Below are positions 22,981 through 35,299 of a stretch of 64,000 nt of DNA, piece by piece. Under the pieces are notes generated by a model. That model ran no database searches. It saw only the letters and a program-made list of their open reading frames with translations, and was not told the DNA's origin. Position 1 is the first letter of the stretch. The number at the start of each line of letters is the position of its first letter. Origin of the DNA: Heliocidaris erythrogramma (Eukaryota > Echinodermata > Echinoidea > Camarodonta > Echinometridae). The position numbers and the translations under genes are program-made. The stretch is taken from NCBI GenBank assembly GCA_025617745.1, contig CM046856.1, positions 39,802,888 to 39,866,887 on the forward strand, given 5' to 3'.

Positions 22981-24769
22981 GATGGGTTGCTCAGCTGGCA
23001 ATGTATGATATTGAGGTGAAGTACAAGCCAGGAAGAACCAATCAATGCGCAGATGCATTAAGTAGATGCCCAGGGAATGTTTCAACTGAAGAACTGAAGA
23101 CTGGACTTCAAGAGATTGCCTCTTGCTTAGTGATGAGAGCAGATGTCGAGGTAAATGCCCAGAAGACGCCAGTACTTAACGACTTGTTGACCAAAAACAA
23201 TCCAGTATCGAGTGTTCTACCATCTTACTCTCATGAAGATTTGAGTATCATGCAGAAGAATGATAAGGTACTGAAAGAAGTATGGAACATGTGGAGTTTC
23301 AAGTGGAGGCAAGGTCAAGAGTATGATAAGAATCTTCCAGGACTGAGTGGGTATGTCAAAGAGTGGTCAAAGTTGACTGAACACAGAGGAGTTCTGTATT
23401 GAGTATTAGATGACTCTGTTGTAGGCAAGATTAGACAGCTGCTAGTGCCTACATGTCTGCAACTCATGTTGTTAGAAGCAGCACACGACAAATGGGCACA
23501 TCAAGGGATTCATAGAACCACAGAGCTTCTCCGCAAGAGATGTTTTTGGCCGGGGTTACACCATGATGTGAGGAAGCACATTAAGAGGTGCTGGAGATGC
23601 GTGACTGCAAAAGCCCCTACTCCGAGTGTTCGTCCACCCCTGCGACATCTTCTTGCATTCCGTCCCCAAGAAATCATTTCAGTTGACTTCTTGAAGTTAG
23701 ATAGAGGGAGAAATGGATTTGAGGATGTATTAGTTATGACCGATGTCTTCAGTAAGTTTGCCCAAGCTGTTCCATGCTGAGATCAAACAGCGGAAACTGT
23801 GGCAAGCACCTTGCGAGACCACTGGTTTGTGCACTATGGAATACCCACTAGAATTCATTCAGACCAAGGACGTTCATTTGAGGGTTTGTTGATACAGGAG
23901 CTTTGCAAATTGTATGGCATGAATAAGTCCCACACTACACCCCACCATCCGTCCGGAAATGGACAATGTGAACGCTTCAATAAGACGCTTTGTGGCTTGT
24001 TGCGTTCGACCGATCCCAAGGAAAGAAGACGATGGCCCGAGTTGATCCAACATGTATTGCATATGTACAATTCAACTCCCCACTGTGTAACTGGAGTGAC
24101 TCCATATCTATTAATGTTTGGCCGAGATCCTCTACTACCTATTGGTCACCTGTTAAGCAATGTAGAACAGGATTGGAGTGAAGATTACACAGAGAAGCAA
24201 GCAAGATTGGTGAAACTTGCATATGATGTAGTAACATCAAGACTCCAAGCAGCAGCCAAAAAGGAAGAGGAACGACATGTTGGCTATGTTCCAGAGGCTA
24301 TGATCCGTGTTGGAGATAGAGTGTTACTTATAGGAGGCAAGCTTTCACCACGAGGCACAAACTAGCGGATAAATTCTATCATACATCCTATGTGGTAGTA
24401 AGTAAGAATGCAGAAGATGATGTATATGAAATACGGCCTGCAACTGGTGGTGACGCTAAACGAGTAAATAGGAGACACCTAATTCTAGATCCAAGAGATG
24501 AAGCTGATGATCTAGATGATGTTCTTCCCCAAGATCGACAAGGAGTTGAATATTCAAGTGCCAGTGAGAATGAAGGAGTCGATGAAAGTCTATATGGCTC
24601 AGATTATGAAGTTGATGATGGATTTCCATATATTCTGACGTATGATGAGAACCTGAACAAGACCAGGGAGGAGCCAGCACCACTTCGAAGGTCAACGCGA
24701 AGTACCAGAGGAGTTCATAGGAACCCATGTAGACTCCCTACATCGGCTTTGACTGGATTACCCAGTTGA
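22981..24769 (+). pseudogene. Gypsy integrase and C-terminal tail
   Basis: After the RNase H end (CADALSRCPG) comes a spacer with a TGA stop at 23,401. The integrase zinc-binding region follows, with paired His (AHDKWAHQG) and CWRC. The catalytic core has Asp in SVDFLKL, Asp in SDQGRSFEG and Glu in GNGQCERFNKT with D-E spacing of 35. A second stop lies near 23,779 and a frameshift near 24,360. The tail is acidic and ends with a basic Arg/Ser-rich stretch; no chromodomain is evident. Two stops and two or more frameshifts make it inactive. Confidence 0.85.
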
Positions 24770-25910
24770 GTGACGAAGTAGTATTCTTTTTTTCGTTTTT
24801 TTACACCAGATGAAGTTGGATTCATTTTTTGTTGTTGACATAAGTGAGATGATTTCAGGTTAATAGTTTATATTACTGTTTGGAGATATGTTGTTACTCA
24901 AACAGAGAAGAAGAACAAATGAATTTAAGTTCTAGAGGATTTAATTTGTAATTGTGTTTTAAAGTTCATTTTGTTAAGATTATGAAAAGTATAATATTTT
25001 GTGAATTTCAGGAAAAAATATATATTTCCACAAATTTTGTTCGGAGGTAATACAATGACACAAGCGGGGAAGAAACTGAAGAAAAGATATTTAACTAGAA
25101 TATTTAAAAAAATCAGACATGTGCGTCTAATGTATCGTATGTATATATATATATATATTGTCGATATATTATTGTTAGAAATAAATCATTTGGGTCGATT
25201 GATTTCCAAGCAGGGAAAATGTCAGGAAATTGAATTTTGATTAGCTTACTTGAGAAGAACGACTCAATTTGCATATTATTTGCGTACAGGTGGTTGGAAT
25301 TCTTTTGATTGACCAAATCACTTTGATAGAGTTGGGATGATCGATGTCTGCTATGATAATATAATTCTATGGTTATTATTTCTTATCATAATTATGTAAT
25401 TGATGAATTTGGAGGATTTTGTTATCTTCTCATCGACTGAAACAAGAGTATGTATTTCTTTAGAAATATTGGCTGTTTTACAGTTTTACAACTCTCTAGC
25501 GGAGTGATATTTTCTTAGGGTGGTTCCGTGGTTGCACTGCTTGCAAGGCATTTTAGGTTTAGGTTGATTGCATGTTCCGGTTCTGGTGCAAGTCGGAACT
25601 GCAATCGAAGCAAGTCTGGAGAAGGGCTGATCTGATCCGACTCCATGCATCAATACAATTTCTGCTGTGCAGAGTATCGCAGTGCTCAAAGTTTGGTATC
25701 CTGGATGGTGTTGGTGGTGGGTAACCACCAGTAGCCTCTTGACTTTGGGGTTGTTTTCTTTTTCGTTTTTGTATGCTCTACTTCTGTCATGCTTCAATAA
25801 AATCTAAGAAGCCAAGATCTGGTGTTCCTGAGCTTTCTTCCAAAGTTCTGTTCCCTAATATGGTGCAACCCTGGGTATCTAATCCAACCCACCCCACGAC
25901 AAATACATGT
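24770..25910 (+). other. Gypsy 3' untranslated region and probable 3' LTR
   Basis: Non-coding AT-rich sequence follows the pol tail. A purine-rich stretch at about 25,065-25,090 (GCGGGGAAGAAACTGAAG) could be the polypurine tract. An AATAAA signal at 25,796 is followed by about 100 bp ending in a pyrimidine-rich, CCACCCCACGACA-like edge. Without a 5' LTR for comparison the limits are a guess. Confidence 0.4.
25796..25801 (+). terminator. Polyadenylation signal AATAAA in the putative LTR
   Basis: Placed in the expected position for the U3/R boundary of the gypsy fragment upstream; inferred from context only. Confidence 0.35.
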
Positions 25911-26340
25911 TTTTTTTAATTATAAATGTTTTGTATATAAACTCTGTTCCAATTAGTCACGTACGGTTTGTAATTGTAAATGTATTTATGAGCCTTTAAT
26001 GTTTGTGATTGTTTTTGTTTTAATTTGTAGCTGTTTATGTCAGCTAGACAGATCTAACCTTCAAAAAACAAAATATAATTTAAATTAGCCTTAATAAGAT
26101 GGAGATTTTTAATATCAGCTTATAAAAATCACCTTGATAATATGTGTATTTTCAAAGAAAAATATGAGTCAGTGTGAGGATAATATTTAATATTCTAATG
26201 TTTTTTTTGCACGTTGAAATATATATTACATGAAAGAGGATGGTATGGTAATTATTTTCATGTATATTCATAAATAATTAGAAGAACGGGGTAATGATTG
26301 GATGAGAAAACCCGAAGTTATTCCGGCGTGTGAGTAGGTG

Positions 26341-26412
26341 CCGGCTGCGCATGCCCCGAGCCGCCCCGCGCGCGCTGGACTAAGTGCGCATGCGCATGCG
26401 ATTATCACGTGA
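26341..26412. promoter_or_regulatory. CpG-rich block with NRF1-type palindrome and E-box
   Basis: Within AT-rich surroundings this stretch is very CpG-dense. It contains TGCGCATGCGCA at 26,385-26,396, the perfect NRF1 consensus, and CACGTG at 26,406-26,411. It could be a promoter, but no gene starts on either side. Confidence 0.4.
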
Positions 26413-26427
26413 TATTCTGGGTTACGA

Positions 26428-27180
26428 TCGAATTCGATAAACCTAGATTATCAAATTCGATAAACCTAGATTATCGAATTTTTAGACAACTATTTGATAA
26501 ACCTAGATTATCGAATTTGATAATCCTAGTTTATCGAATTTGATAAACCTAGTTTTTCGAATTTGATAAACCTACATTATCGAATTTGATAAACCGAGAT
26601 TTTCGATTTGATAATCCTGGTTTATCAGAACCCTGAACATCGACCGATATCATAGGTTTTTTGAAAAACCCGGTTTATCAATTCGATAAACTAGGTTTAT
26701 CAAATTCGATAATCTAGGTTTATCAAAATAGTTGTCCAAAAATTCGATAATCTAGGTTTATCGAATTCGATAAACCTAGTTTATCAACCTAGTTTATCAA
26801 CCTAGTTTATCGAATTCGATAAACCTAGATTATCGAATTTGATAAACCTAGTTTTTCGATTTGATAATCCTGGTTTATCAGAACCCTGAATATCGACCGA
26901 TATCATAGGTTTTTTGTAAAACCAGGTTTATCAAATGTGATAATCCTAGTTTATCAGAACCCAAAATATCGACAGATATCACAGGTTTTTTTGATAAACC
27001 TGGTTTTTTCAATTCGATAAACTACGTTTATCAAATTTCGGTTGATAAACTAGGTTTATCGCTTGATATTCGGGGTTGTTGTTGAAAAACTAGGTTTATC
27101 AATTCGATAATCTAGGATTCTCTGCGAAAAACCTAGTTTATCGTCGATAAACTAGGTTTATCGAATTTTTGGACAACTAT
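26428..27180. repeat. GATAAACCTAG satellite with internal inversions
   Basis: About 750 bp built from a short unit of the type TTCGATAAACCTAGATTATC. It is present in both orientations, so much of the array is self-complementary. A higher-order unit of about 250 bp is visible: GAACCCTGAACATCGACCGA and its variant recur near 26,628 and 26,879, and a weaker form near 26,957. The phrase TTTTTGGACAACTAT marks both sides and the middle. It is not a CRISPR: no unique spacers. Confidence 0.9.
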
Positions 27181-28570
27181 CGTTCCATAGCTGTCCAATA
27201 AAGACTTACATGATTGGAATTGATTAATATTTACCCCCGGGTGGAATATACATGTAATATGATGTCTTGAAATATGATTTGAGATGTGGTCAAAATTATC
27301 TTTTTATCTTCAGACCTACTGAATTGAATCATCAGGTTTTGCATCAAGACCTCACAAATATGGTCTTGCATATACCGTAATTCCACATCGTCTTCCACTT
27401 CCACTTTGCTTTCACACTTAGTTTTCTTGTGGGTCTTCTACCTCAACTCACTTTAGTTATCAATTCTCATAATGATGCTTTATGAATTTAATATTATTGA
27501 ATGACCCAATCGTGATTAAGTTATATAAGTTTCTGGGCATGTAATATACAAACTTTGATTTTAAACATGTCCAACTGTTTTCAGTATCACTTAAATAATA
27601 GGTCAATATTTATGCATAATTATTTTTTTACTTTATTGACCTTTCATATTGTGCCCATATCTAAGGAAAAACATTGTTATATATTGTTATTGTATTCATT
27701 TTACGTTATGCACTACAGCATTATGTTAATATGACTGAAAACAGTCAATAAATCTGAATCGGAATCTTTGTGTGAAAGAAATTGATGGCAAAAGGGTTTA
27801 CCCTATATATTTTTTCTTCATTTTTGTTGTAAACTTTTTCCTGAATAACCGGGAGGACTAGGAACAGACTACCAAGCAATTATGATTTAGAGTTCCTGAT
27901 GCCAAAACATACCTTATTGCATAAAGTGTACATATCAAATGTATCACAGACATAACAATATTTTAGATATAGATGAGGTATGAAAAACAGAAAAGCCTGA
28001 AAACTCAACGGCATTCCTAGAACAGTCATTTTCAGGCTCCTTAAGAACCCTTACACCCTGTGTGGCATAGTTTGGAAACTATTATTTCACACAATAAGTA
28101 AAATTAAATAAATCTAAAGAGAATCTACACACGTTCCCAATAGGATTATCCATTAAATAGATTATTGGGGTTATTATTTTAATCAAAAGTATGAAAATTC
28201 AAATACTAGTTTACTGATTATCCTTCATCACCCTTCAATTACCCAACAGCTATTGTTTACTGCCAATAAATTACAATGCCTGTTTTCCCCTATCATTTCT
28301 GTAATCAAGCAGCTCTAAAGCCACGATGCAAACCATATTAAAACAAATTCCATTTTCACTAAGACACAGTACTATATTGATGCCTATGATGATTTAAAAG
28401 AAGATGTTTTTCATAAAGTTTATGATAATGTGTTCCGATGTTTCTTGAAGCACTCTCCTTTCAAAACCCATTTAATACAAATCCCTTGGCCCTTCCCTAA
28501 ATAAATTCAAAAGTATCTGTATACAACTAACAGTTTAAAGGACATATATTTCATAATTGTCCATTCTGTT
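27181..28570. other. No gene recognised
   Basis: AT-rich intergenic DNA. Short open frames only; I see no transposon termini. Confidence 0.4.
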
Positions 28571-29625
28571 CAATTCAATTCAATTCAATTCAATTTTATT
28601 TTCATTTCCAACAGAAAGGTACATATCAAAGTGCATTTTAACAAAATAACACGATATACAATAATTATGACAAATGGAAAATAGCAGTATTATAATTAAG
28701 AGGGAAAAAAACATTGCATTTTTTTTCTACTTTCTGCAGTAATGGAGGAATCCACTAAAAAGCATTGCTTGTAAATCGTGGATCCCTCAAAGAATATTAA
28801 CATAGTAAAAATAAGACAAAAAATGCAAAACTGATCACTGAATTTCATTCGTTGTTAGGTTATAAAATATGTTAAGAGGCTAACAGAGACACAATGGTGG
28901 AATTCGGACGATATACATGATATGACGGTACATGACAAAACAAGAGAAAACAAGACAAAACAAAATATAACAGTTGAGAAAAAACGGAGATGTAATAAGA
29001 GAGATAGAGGGAGAGAGAGAGAAGGCTGCATATACAAGTTCAAAATGAAGCAAAATTAATAAAGGAAGCGGAGAGAGGTGGATAGAAGCACCCAACTACA
29101 GTAGATTGTGAAAAACGTGACGACCTAAGACAAAATGAAACAAGTATGTTGGCATCTTGGAAATTAATCATGAGGCAGTGTACGATTGCAATAGGAATGA
29201 TTGTGATTTTCTTTTAAATGAAAAAATAGATGGTGAACTTTTGATATCATTATTTAAGTTGTTCCAAAATTGTGGGCCTTTATAGAAGAGTGTGCTTTGG
29301 GCAAAGTGTGTTCTTAAAAGTGTGTTCATAAAAGGGGTAGATGGAATTCAACACTGTGCCTCGTTGGGTAAGTGTGGACGGACTGATTTTTAAAAAACAT
29401 ATCATTGAAAATGGATGGTAAACAATTTTTGTTAGTTATACATACAATTGTCCTAATTGAAAAAGGTATAAATCATTTATCTTCAATATCTTAGTTTTAA
29501 GGAACAACAGATCAGAATGAGAACGGAAATTAGAATTACAAATAATGTGAATGACCCTTTTTTGTAATAATTGTATTCTTTCCAGAAAGGTCGAATGTGC
29601 ACTGCCCCAGGCAAGCAAGCTGGAA
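28571..29625 (-). pseudogene. 3' end of a CR1/L2-like LINE
   Basis: On the minus strand the frame at 29,618-29,436 reads FLERIQLLQKRVIHIIC and LKINDLYLFQLG, the C-terminal region after the RT thumb in CR1/Jockey-group ORF2. After frameshifts it continues with words like TLFYKGPQFWNNL at about 29,250-29,300. The 3' end is a microsatellite tail (AATTG)n at 28,571-28,595 (minus-strand sense), a hallmark of CR1/L2-like elements. It is 5'-truncated: the RT core is missing. Confidence 0.75.
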
Positions 29626-32600
29626 ATTTATTTCAGAACACTGTTATCCAGAAAAAGGAGGTACACTTTGGCTTGCAGCCTTAATATTATTCCCTATGTA
29701 GTGTCCGTAACTCTTTTCTACCCTCGATACTGAAACTAAAACACAATGATGCATTCTCTTTCATACTTTATTACATCTAACTGATATAGTTGAAATAAAA
29801 TATTAATATTAAATTGCTCATAAGTCAATTTTTGTTCTATTTTTTAAATCAAATTCATTGAAAATAGCTGATTTGTTTGCGAAATTTCATATCCGTGAGA
29901 AGACCTTCCGGGGAAAGAGAAAATTTTGTATTTATGTGGACTATATTAAGAAGAGCAACTATAACAAATCAAAATGAAATTACAAATTAGTAGTATTTAG
30001 TTATCAAGCTGTATTTTTACACGTTACATACTTGTGTTACAGACACTACAAATGCCATTTATTAAATTCCTAAAAAAAAACTGTTGTGCTTAGCTGAATA
30101 TTATTATACTACAGCTAGTTCCCGGGGGTAGTTACACAAAGCAAAGTGTATAAGAACTTTGAAAACATTTTCATGTAGCAGGAATCACACCGTTACGGAC
30201 ACTACAGGAAATTCCGGACAAAATTTATGATTGCAATGGGGGCATATATTTTTGTTTGTATCTATGTTTGATTTTTTGTTTCTGATGATGGGACACTATG
30301 TTACTAAGAAAATATAACCAATTACCAATTAATATAATGTCAAAATATATGAATTATAGAGGCAAAATTATGCACATAGCTGTTTTTCAAAAAAGTCTTA
30401 CATTTGTGTCTTTTCACAGAAATAACCACTGTATCGCAATTCTTATCGCATATCTTGTGTTATTTCATGGTAATATATCAAAAAAGACAAATTTTCAAAG
30501 TGCAAATGCGTAACAGCCAAAAGGGGTATTTTTGGCCCTCTTTTACCATCACACAGCCAACACACATGAAATTCAAACAAAAGTTGCTGCCTGATGAAGA
30601 ACTCATATGGTCCAACATTTCAGGCCACAAGACATTTGATTCAATGACTTTGTGTTTCCAGGAGAGATGCGTAACACTGTAAATACAATAGTGGCACCCT
30701 GATTGTGGCTACATGAATACCGTAAAGTTTCAGGAAATTGTCATATTGTCAGATCAAGCTCGTTGATATTAAAAATTAAGTTAGTAAACGAATTATGAAA
30801 TGCCACGTGCTAGTATGGAGCGACTGTTGAGTGAGTTTGTAAACTACGCCCTTTAATCGCTTGTTCTGCAATAATACAAAACTAATTCGCGGCCCAGTGT
30901 TGAATATACAAATGATAATATGGATGTGACAGAAATGGTCGGTGAACAGGTGGCAAGATGGTCGTGAGCGTGATATGATCGTTCACAAATATTTTTGTAA
31001 ACATGGTACAATTATTGACGGATCCGGAGGGTGGAGATGCGCATGCAGGCCCCCCCCCCCCCCCCTATAGAAGCTCATAGCTCATTTAAGGGCATGTGTG
31101 AAGCTTTCTTTGTGGCTGTCTTTAGTGCCCTTCATCATATATGATTTCACAGGTTTATCATTATCCTGGTTATCAAATGTAGATTGTTCATCAGTGCTCG
31201 CTTGACTTTCTTCAGAAAGGTTTAGTGTTTGGCGCGCTCTTCTTGGCCAACCTGCTAATAGTAATACGGGCATAATCTAGCTTATGTCCATACTGCATGC
31301 AGTACCGACATTGCAGTTGCATTCCATGGCGACAGGTTAACGGTGCGATACCGATGCCAAAACCTGTGAGCGGTAGTGTAGGAGCCGATTCGAACGTTCG
31401 CTACCTACGAGCCACGATTGCCAACGCACGTGAGCGCGAAAAAGACGTTTATATATCCCATCGCGCTCCCGTCAGCTGCACTGTTGAGCAGGGCGTGGAG
31501 TTCGAGCTGGATGCTACTATTTAAGCAGAGAAATTCCCTCTATATACCCACATCGAACAGCACGATCGTTTAAAAATTTAATTCCACGCGAGAAATTACG
31601 GTGGAGCATTCTCGCACGGTAATTCAACACGTGCTTGACCAAAAATGGACTCTCGCGCGACTGATTAGTATCGTCGATCCTAACGCGCTAGTAACGCCTC
31701 AATAATGTAGTTCGCCTATCTTGGGCTGGCCGAACTACCGCCGCTCCAAACTCGCCTAACGTTCACGCGCGTTACTAGCACGCTTGTCAGGCCCACATCG
31801 ATCTGCACGTTAGCGTGCATTAATCGGTCAACTTTATTTCGAGCAATACTGGACATTTAGGGTGTATATTTCTTCAAGCCGCAAAATTCAACATATTGCC
31901 ATTTCAGTGCAAATTGTGACCAATTTAATAAATAAGTTATTTCAACATGTAGTTTTTACGTTATCGATGCATAATTGCTCCCACATATTCCTGAGAAAGT
32001 GAGAGTTCATTTCACTGTATGAATGGGGTAAAAATGGAAAGAAACGCAATCTCCATGAGTATAATATTGTAATTACCCTAGAAAAATAGGCTGATTATTC
32101 TTGTTCTTTATAGATCCATGATGAAACGTTTAGATTTCCACGGATTTCCAGTTCAGTTTTATTACCACCATTTTCCCAGATGTCTCGGCTTTAAGTTGAT
32201 ACCAGATTTGGCTGCCACCTTCTGCCACTTTTTATGTCAGAGTCGATTTTCCTTGACAGATTACCTGGAAAACAAGTTTATTTTGGACCGCGCAGCCGCT
32301 AAAGGATTCTCTGTCATCATTCGGCGCCGCATGGGGGCGCGCATGACTTTTTTTACACAACAAGGTTCCATAAACATGATTAACACTGATGATAAATTAT
32401 AGGGCTTTGGAGAAGGTATGATTTGTATCATTTGTCCAACACGAAAACCAAGCTCTCAAAATGTGCTTTTTTTTTTTTTACAGACCAAGCATTCTTAGTA
32501 ATTCATAATGGCTTCAGTGAGTATTTCAAAGCGAAGACATTTTGAAATAATTCACTCTCCTGACAGTATAAACAATAGGGCAAAGCAACTTAGAATATAC

Positions 32601-33246
32601 ACTGTACATGGACTTTATCAGTCAGCATTATGATTTTTTTCTGGGCAATTCCATGAAAAATGTTCACTTCAGTAAAAAAAAAATAAACTTGCAATTGCAC
32701 TTCAACTCTCAAATATTCTTGAAAAGTAATATATAAATGTTCATTTTCCAATAGAAGAATTAAACTGGCAAAATTTGTTATTTTCTTCCACCAGTGAAAA
32801 TATAATATGATGCATCGCAATAACACAAAAATGTGGCTAGTTTTGAAGAGTTTATTCTTCCTGTCTCCAATGAAGGCCAAAAATCTGCTGGAGGTCTCCT
32901 TCAACTTTTAAACAGTAGTTCAGTGTACATGTCAACAGAAAATCACAATGAATTTTTATATTCATCCATTTTCGAGGCATTGATCCTCAAAATTGTGTGA
33001 TTTCTTTATCAGAAGTATCATGTCCGTTACGTTTTTCACTTAAAGTTTTCATAGCCAACAGGATATTTGTATTTTGTTACTGTAAATTCATTTTCTATGT
33101 TAGAACTAAATGCCCTTACATGTGTAGCAACCATTTTCCCTTACCACTGTCGGTTTTCAAGCAAATGCCGTAACGGACATGACACCTTATATACGACAAG
33201 TGGCAGAAACCACATTGTGGGCTCCATTTAACAGATTGATGATCAT
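29626..33246. other. Mostly unannotated DNA upstream of the DDE pseudogene
   Basis: No supported gene. A CCGTTACGGACACTAC site lies at 30,190. A hAT-like fragment GGATCCGGAGGG followed by a C-run is at 31,018-31,070. A short open frame at 32,118-32,402 has no recognisable motif. The sequence may be the left part of a DNA transposon centred on 33,247-35,290. Confidence 0.4.
31290..31850. other. CpG-rich block of unknown role
   Basis: GC content and CpG rise sharply compared with neighbours. A TATTTAAG box-like string is at 31,520, a short open frame (31,297-31,524) precedes it, and GCGAGAAATTACGG and GCGTTACTAGC words follow. It could be a promoter or an unrecognised LTR. No function assigned. 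Confidence 0.3.
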
Positions 33247-35290
33247 TTTCAGTTGCCTGAGGATAGTGAGATGTTTCTACATACTAGAGAAAAGAAAAGG
33301 AGATTAAATTTGCTAACAGGAACAGAAAGCACATCTCTAACACCGCAGTCCCTTGGGAGAGCAATGAGACGTGTGAAGACGGTACTTCCAAAGAGTCCAA
33401 GAAAACGGTGAGCTGTCATATCAAAATTTGCCATCTCTGAAACACTTTGGAAAAAAATAGAAGCAACGTGATCCTATGAGCAAGGATCTGTATGATAAGT
33501 GCTCTCCTTCTATGCAAGAGATGACATCTCAAGGCAGGCTCCGTTAAAAAGGACTTTGTCATTATACGCTCGCAAGGAGAAAAGTTGTAGTTACAAGAGA
33601 TGTATCTACATGTACATGTATGAGTGTGTTGGAGGCATACCAATGCTTCAAACTAGAGAATCCTGATGCAGACATTGGGGAGTCCAAATTTGCTGAGCTG
33701 TGACCACATCATGTCCTGAAGTGAAATGAAACTCCACAAAATGTTTGCCTGTGCAAGTACCATGAGAATAACTCCTCAACTCCAGGCGTTTCAAAGAAAT
33801 GGTCACTTATTTCCACGATCTATCCCTGAACTTTTGGAGGCATGTGTCTGTGATGTTGCAAACTATGACTGCCTGTCTGGAGACTGTGATAATTGTGCAG
33901 ATATGCACAAGATTAAAAATCATTTCACTGATGACCTTCTAAAAGAACATGTGGCTGACCAGATCTCCTGGTATCGTTGGGAAACCCAGGGCAGCAGGAT
34001 GGTAAAATCAAAACAGGAAGGAGCACTTGAAGATCTTATTGAGATTGTGCTTCATGATCTGCCTAAATTTCTCCTGCATGCATTTGTGAAGAAAGAACTA
34101 AGCAAAACCTTCAAAAATCTCAGAGAAAAGTTGGTGAACGATGAAACTTCAGTTCTTGTGTAGGTAGACTTCTCAGAGAATTACACAGCAGAATATCAGG
34201 ATGAGGTGCAGTCAGCCCACTGGCACCAAACTCGGATCACCTCTTCACCATTTGTGTGTGGACAAATGACAATTGTGACTCTCAGGTGATCATGAGTGAC
34301 AGCCTTGAATATGATAAAAATGCAACTTGTGCATTCATGGGCAAGATCATCAATGACATAACAACAAAGTATCCAAATGTCTCCAACATCAAAATCTTCA
34401 GTGATGGTGCTGCCTCGCAATTCCAAAACAAGTTTCTATTCAGATATATGTATCTCTGTCAGCTCTATGATTCCATGAGTATAAACCTCCAATGAAATTG
34501 GTGGCTCCATAATACTAGTATACTATTGAAGCATGGTTGGGAGTGCATTGGTGCGATCTGGCAACACAAAGGTTTTTATTGTGGTTTACTTTACGCACAA
34601 GGCGCAAGCCGAGTGTGTTTGACACCACAATTAAAACCTGCGTGTTGCCAGATCGCACTAATGCACAAACTCACAACCATGTATTAATAGTTTTATAAAC
34701 GGGTCGGCAATATGATTATGAAGTCTATAAAAATGGTTACGAGCCCCATAGAAACGCCTAGAGTCGCACAGTCATGGAGGCTGCCATTTGCTTTCTTGGA
34801 TGGCATCACAGAAGCGCAGCCAACAAAAGTCATGCGCGTTTCAGTGCACGCATGTAATCCCTGCTCTAAAATGACTATTAAACTATGCGATTTCATTGCG
34901 TTTTAAGTTTGCACATACCAGAGGTACATGTACGCGTACGCGCAGCTCAGCCATGGTTTAGAACCTGTTTGCCGTGTGTTATCACTTTTTTTTTGGTACG
35001 GTCACAATTTGACCAATCGGGATAGCTACATTCTTGAACCCGTTTTATAAAGCTTGATGTCACATGGTGAATGATGCAGTTTCGTTTACACCTGGCAGCC
35101 CAGAACAATGCAACAAAAGTAGATGTGCACCTCTACACCAAGGAAGATATATAGCAGCATTTGTCAGGTAGCACAATCTTGAGAGTTGAGATGCTATGGA
35201 AGGATGTTGGTCCACGGAAAGGTACACTGCGTGTACATTGGTTGCAACCAGTCAGTAGGGAGATCACCCAGTACAAGTCCTACTCACAAG
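33247..35290 (+). pseudogene. Decayed DDE-transposase-like gene
   Basis: Pieces in collinear order: a basic region LTPQSLGRAMRRVKTVLPKS (33,330), DADIGESKFAEL and NVCLCKYHEN (33,665-33,770), and a Cys-rich stretch YDCLSGDCDNCADMH. Then come WYRWET, a Leu-rich helix, VDFSENYTAEYQ (34,168), FSDGAASQFQNKF (34,400), and after a gap NNATKVDVHLYTKEDI (35,105). The Asp in VDFSEN and in FSDGAASQF are candidates for two residues of a DDE site. Similar multi-copy proteins exist in cnidarians and echinoderms, in my recollection. Several stops (33,411; 33,700; 34,160) and frameshifts, and a roughly 580-bp insertion after 34,496, show it is dead. Superfamily not assigned. Confidence 0.6.
34532..34681. repeat. 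Imperfect hairpin inside the DDE pseudogene
   Basis: Arms CATGGTTGGGAGTGCATT... and ...AATGCACAAACTCACAACCATG pair with a GATCTGGCAAC/GTTGCCAGATC core. Probably a small MITE in the interrupted part of the pseudogene. Confidence 0.65.
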
Positions 35291-35299
35291 CTGATGAAT

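Noticed and set aside
24456-24728. 90-residue minus-strand open frame in the gypsy tail (also 20,232-20,659 and 47,116-48,888)
   Set aside because: Shadows of real coding frames on the opposite strand; they carry no independent motifs.
26428-27180. Possible CRISPR array
   Set aside because: Units are contiguous variants of one palindromic word in both orientations, with no unique spacers or cas genes, in a eukaryotic setting.
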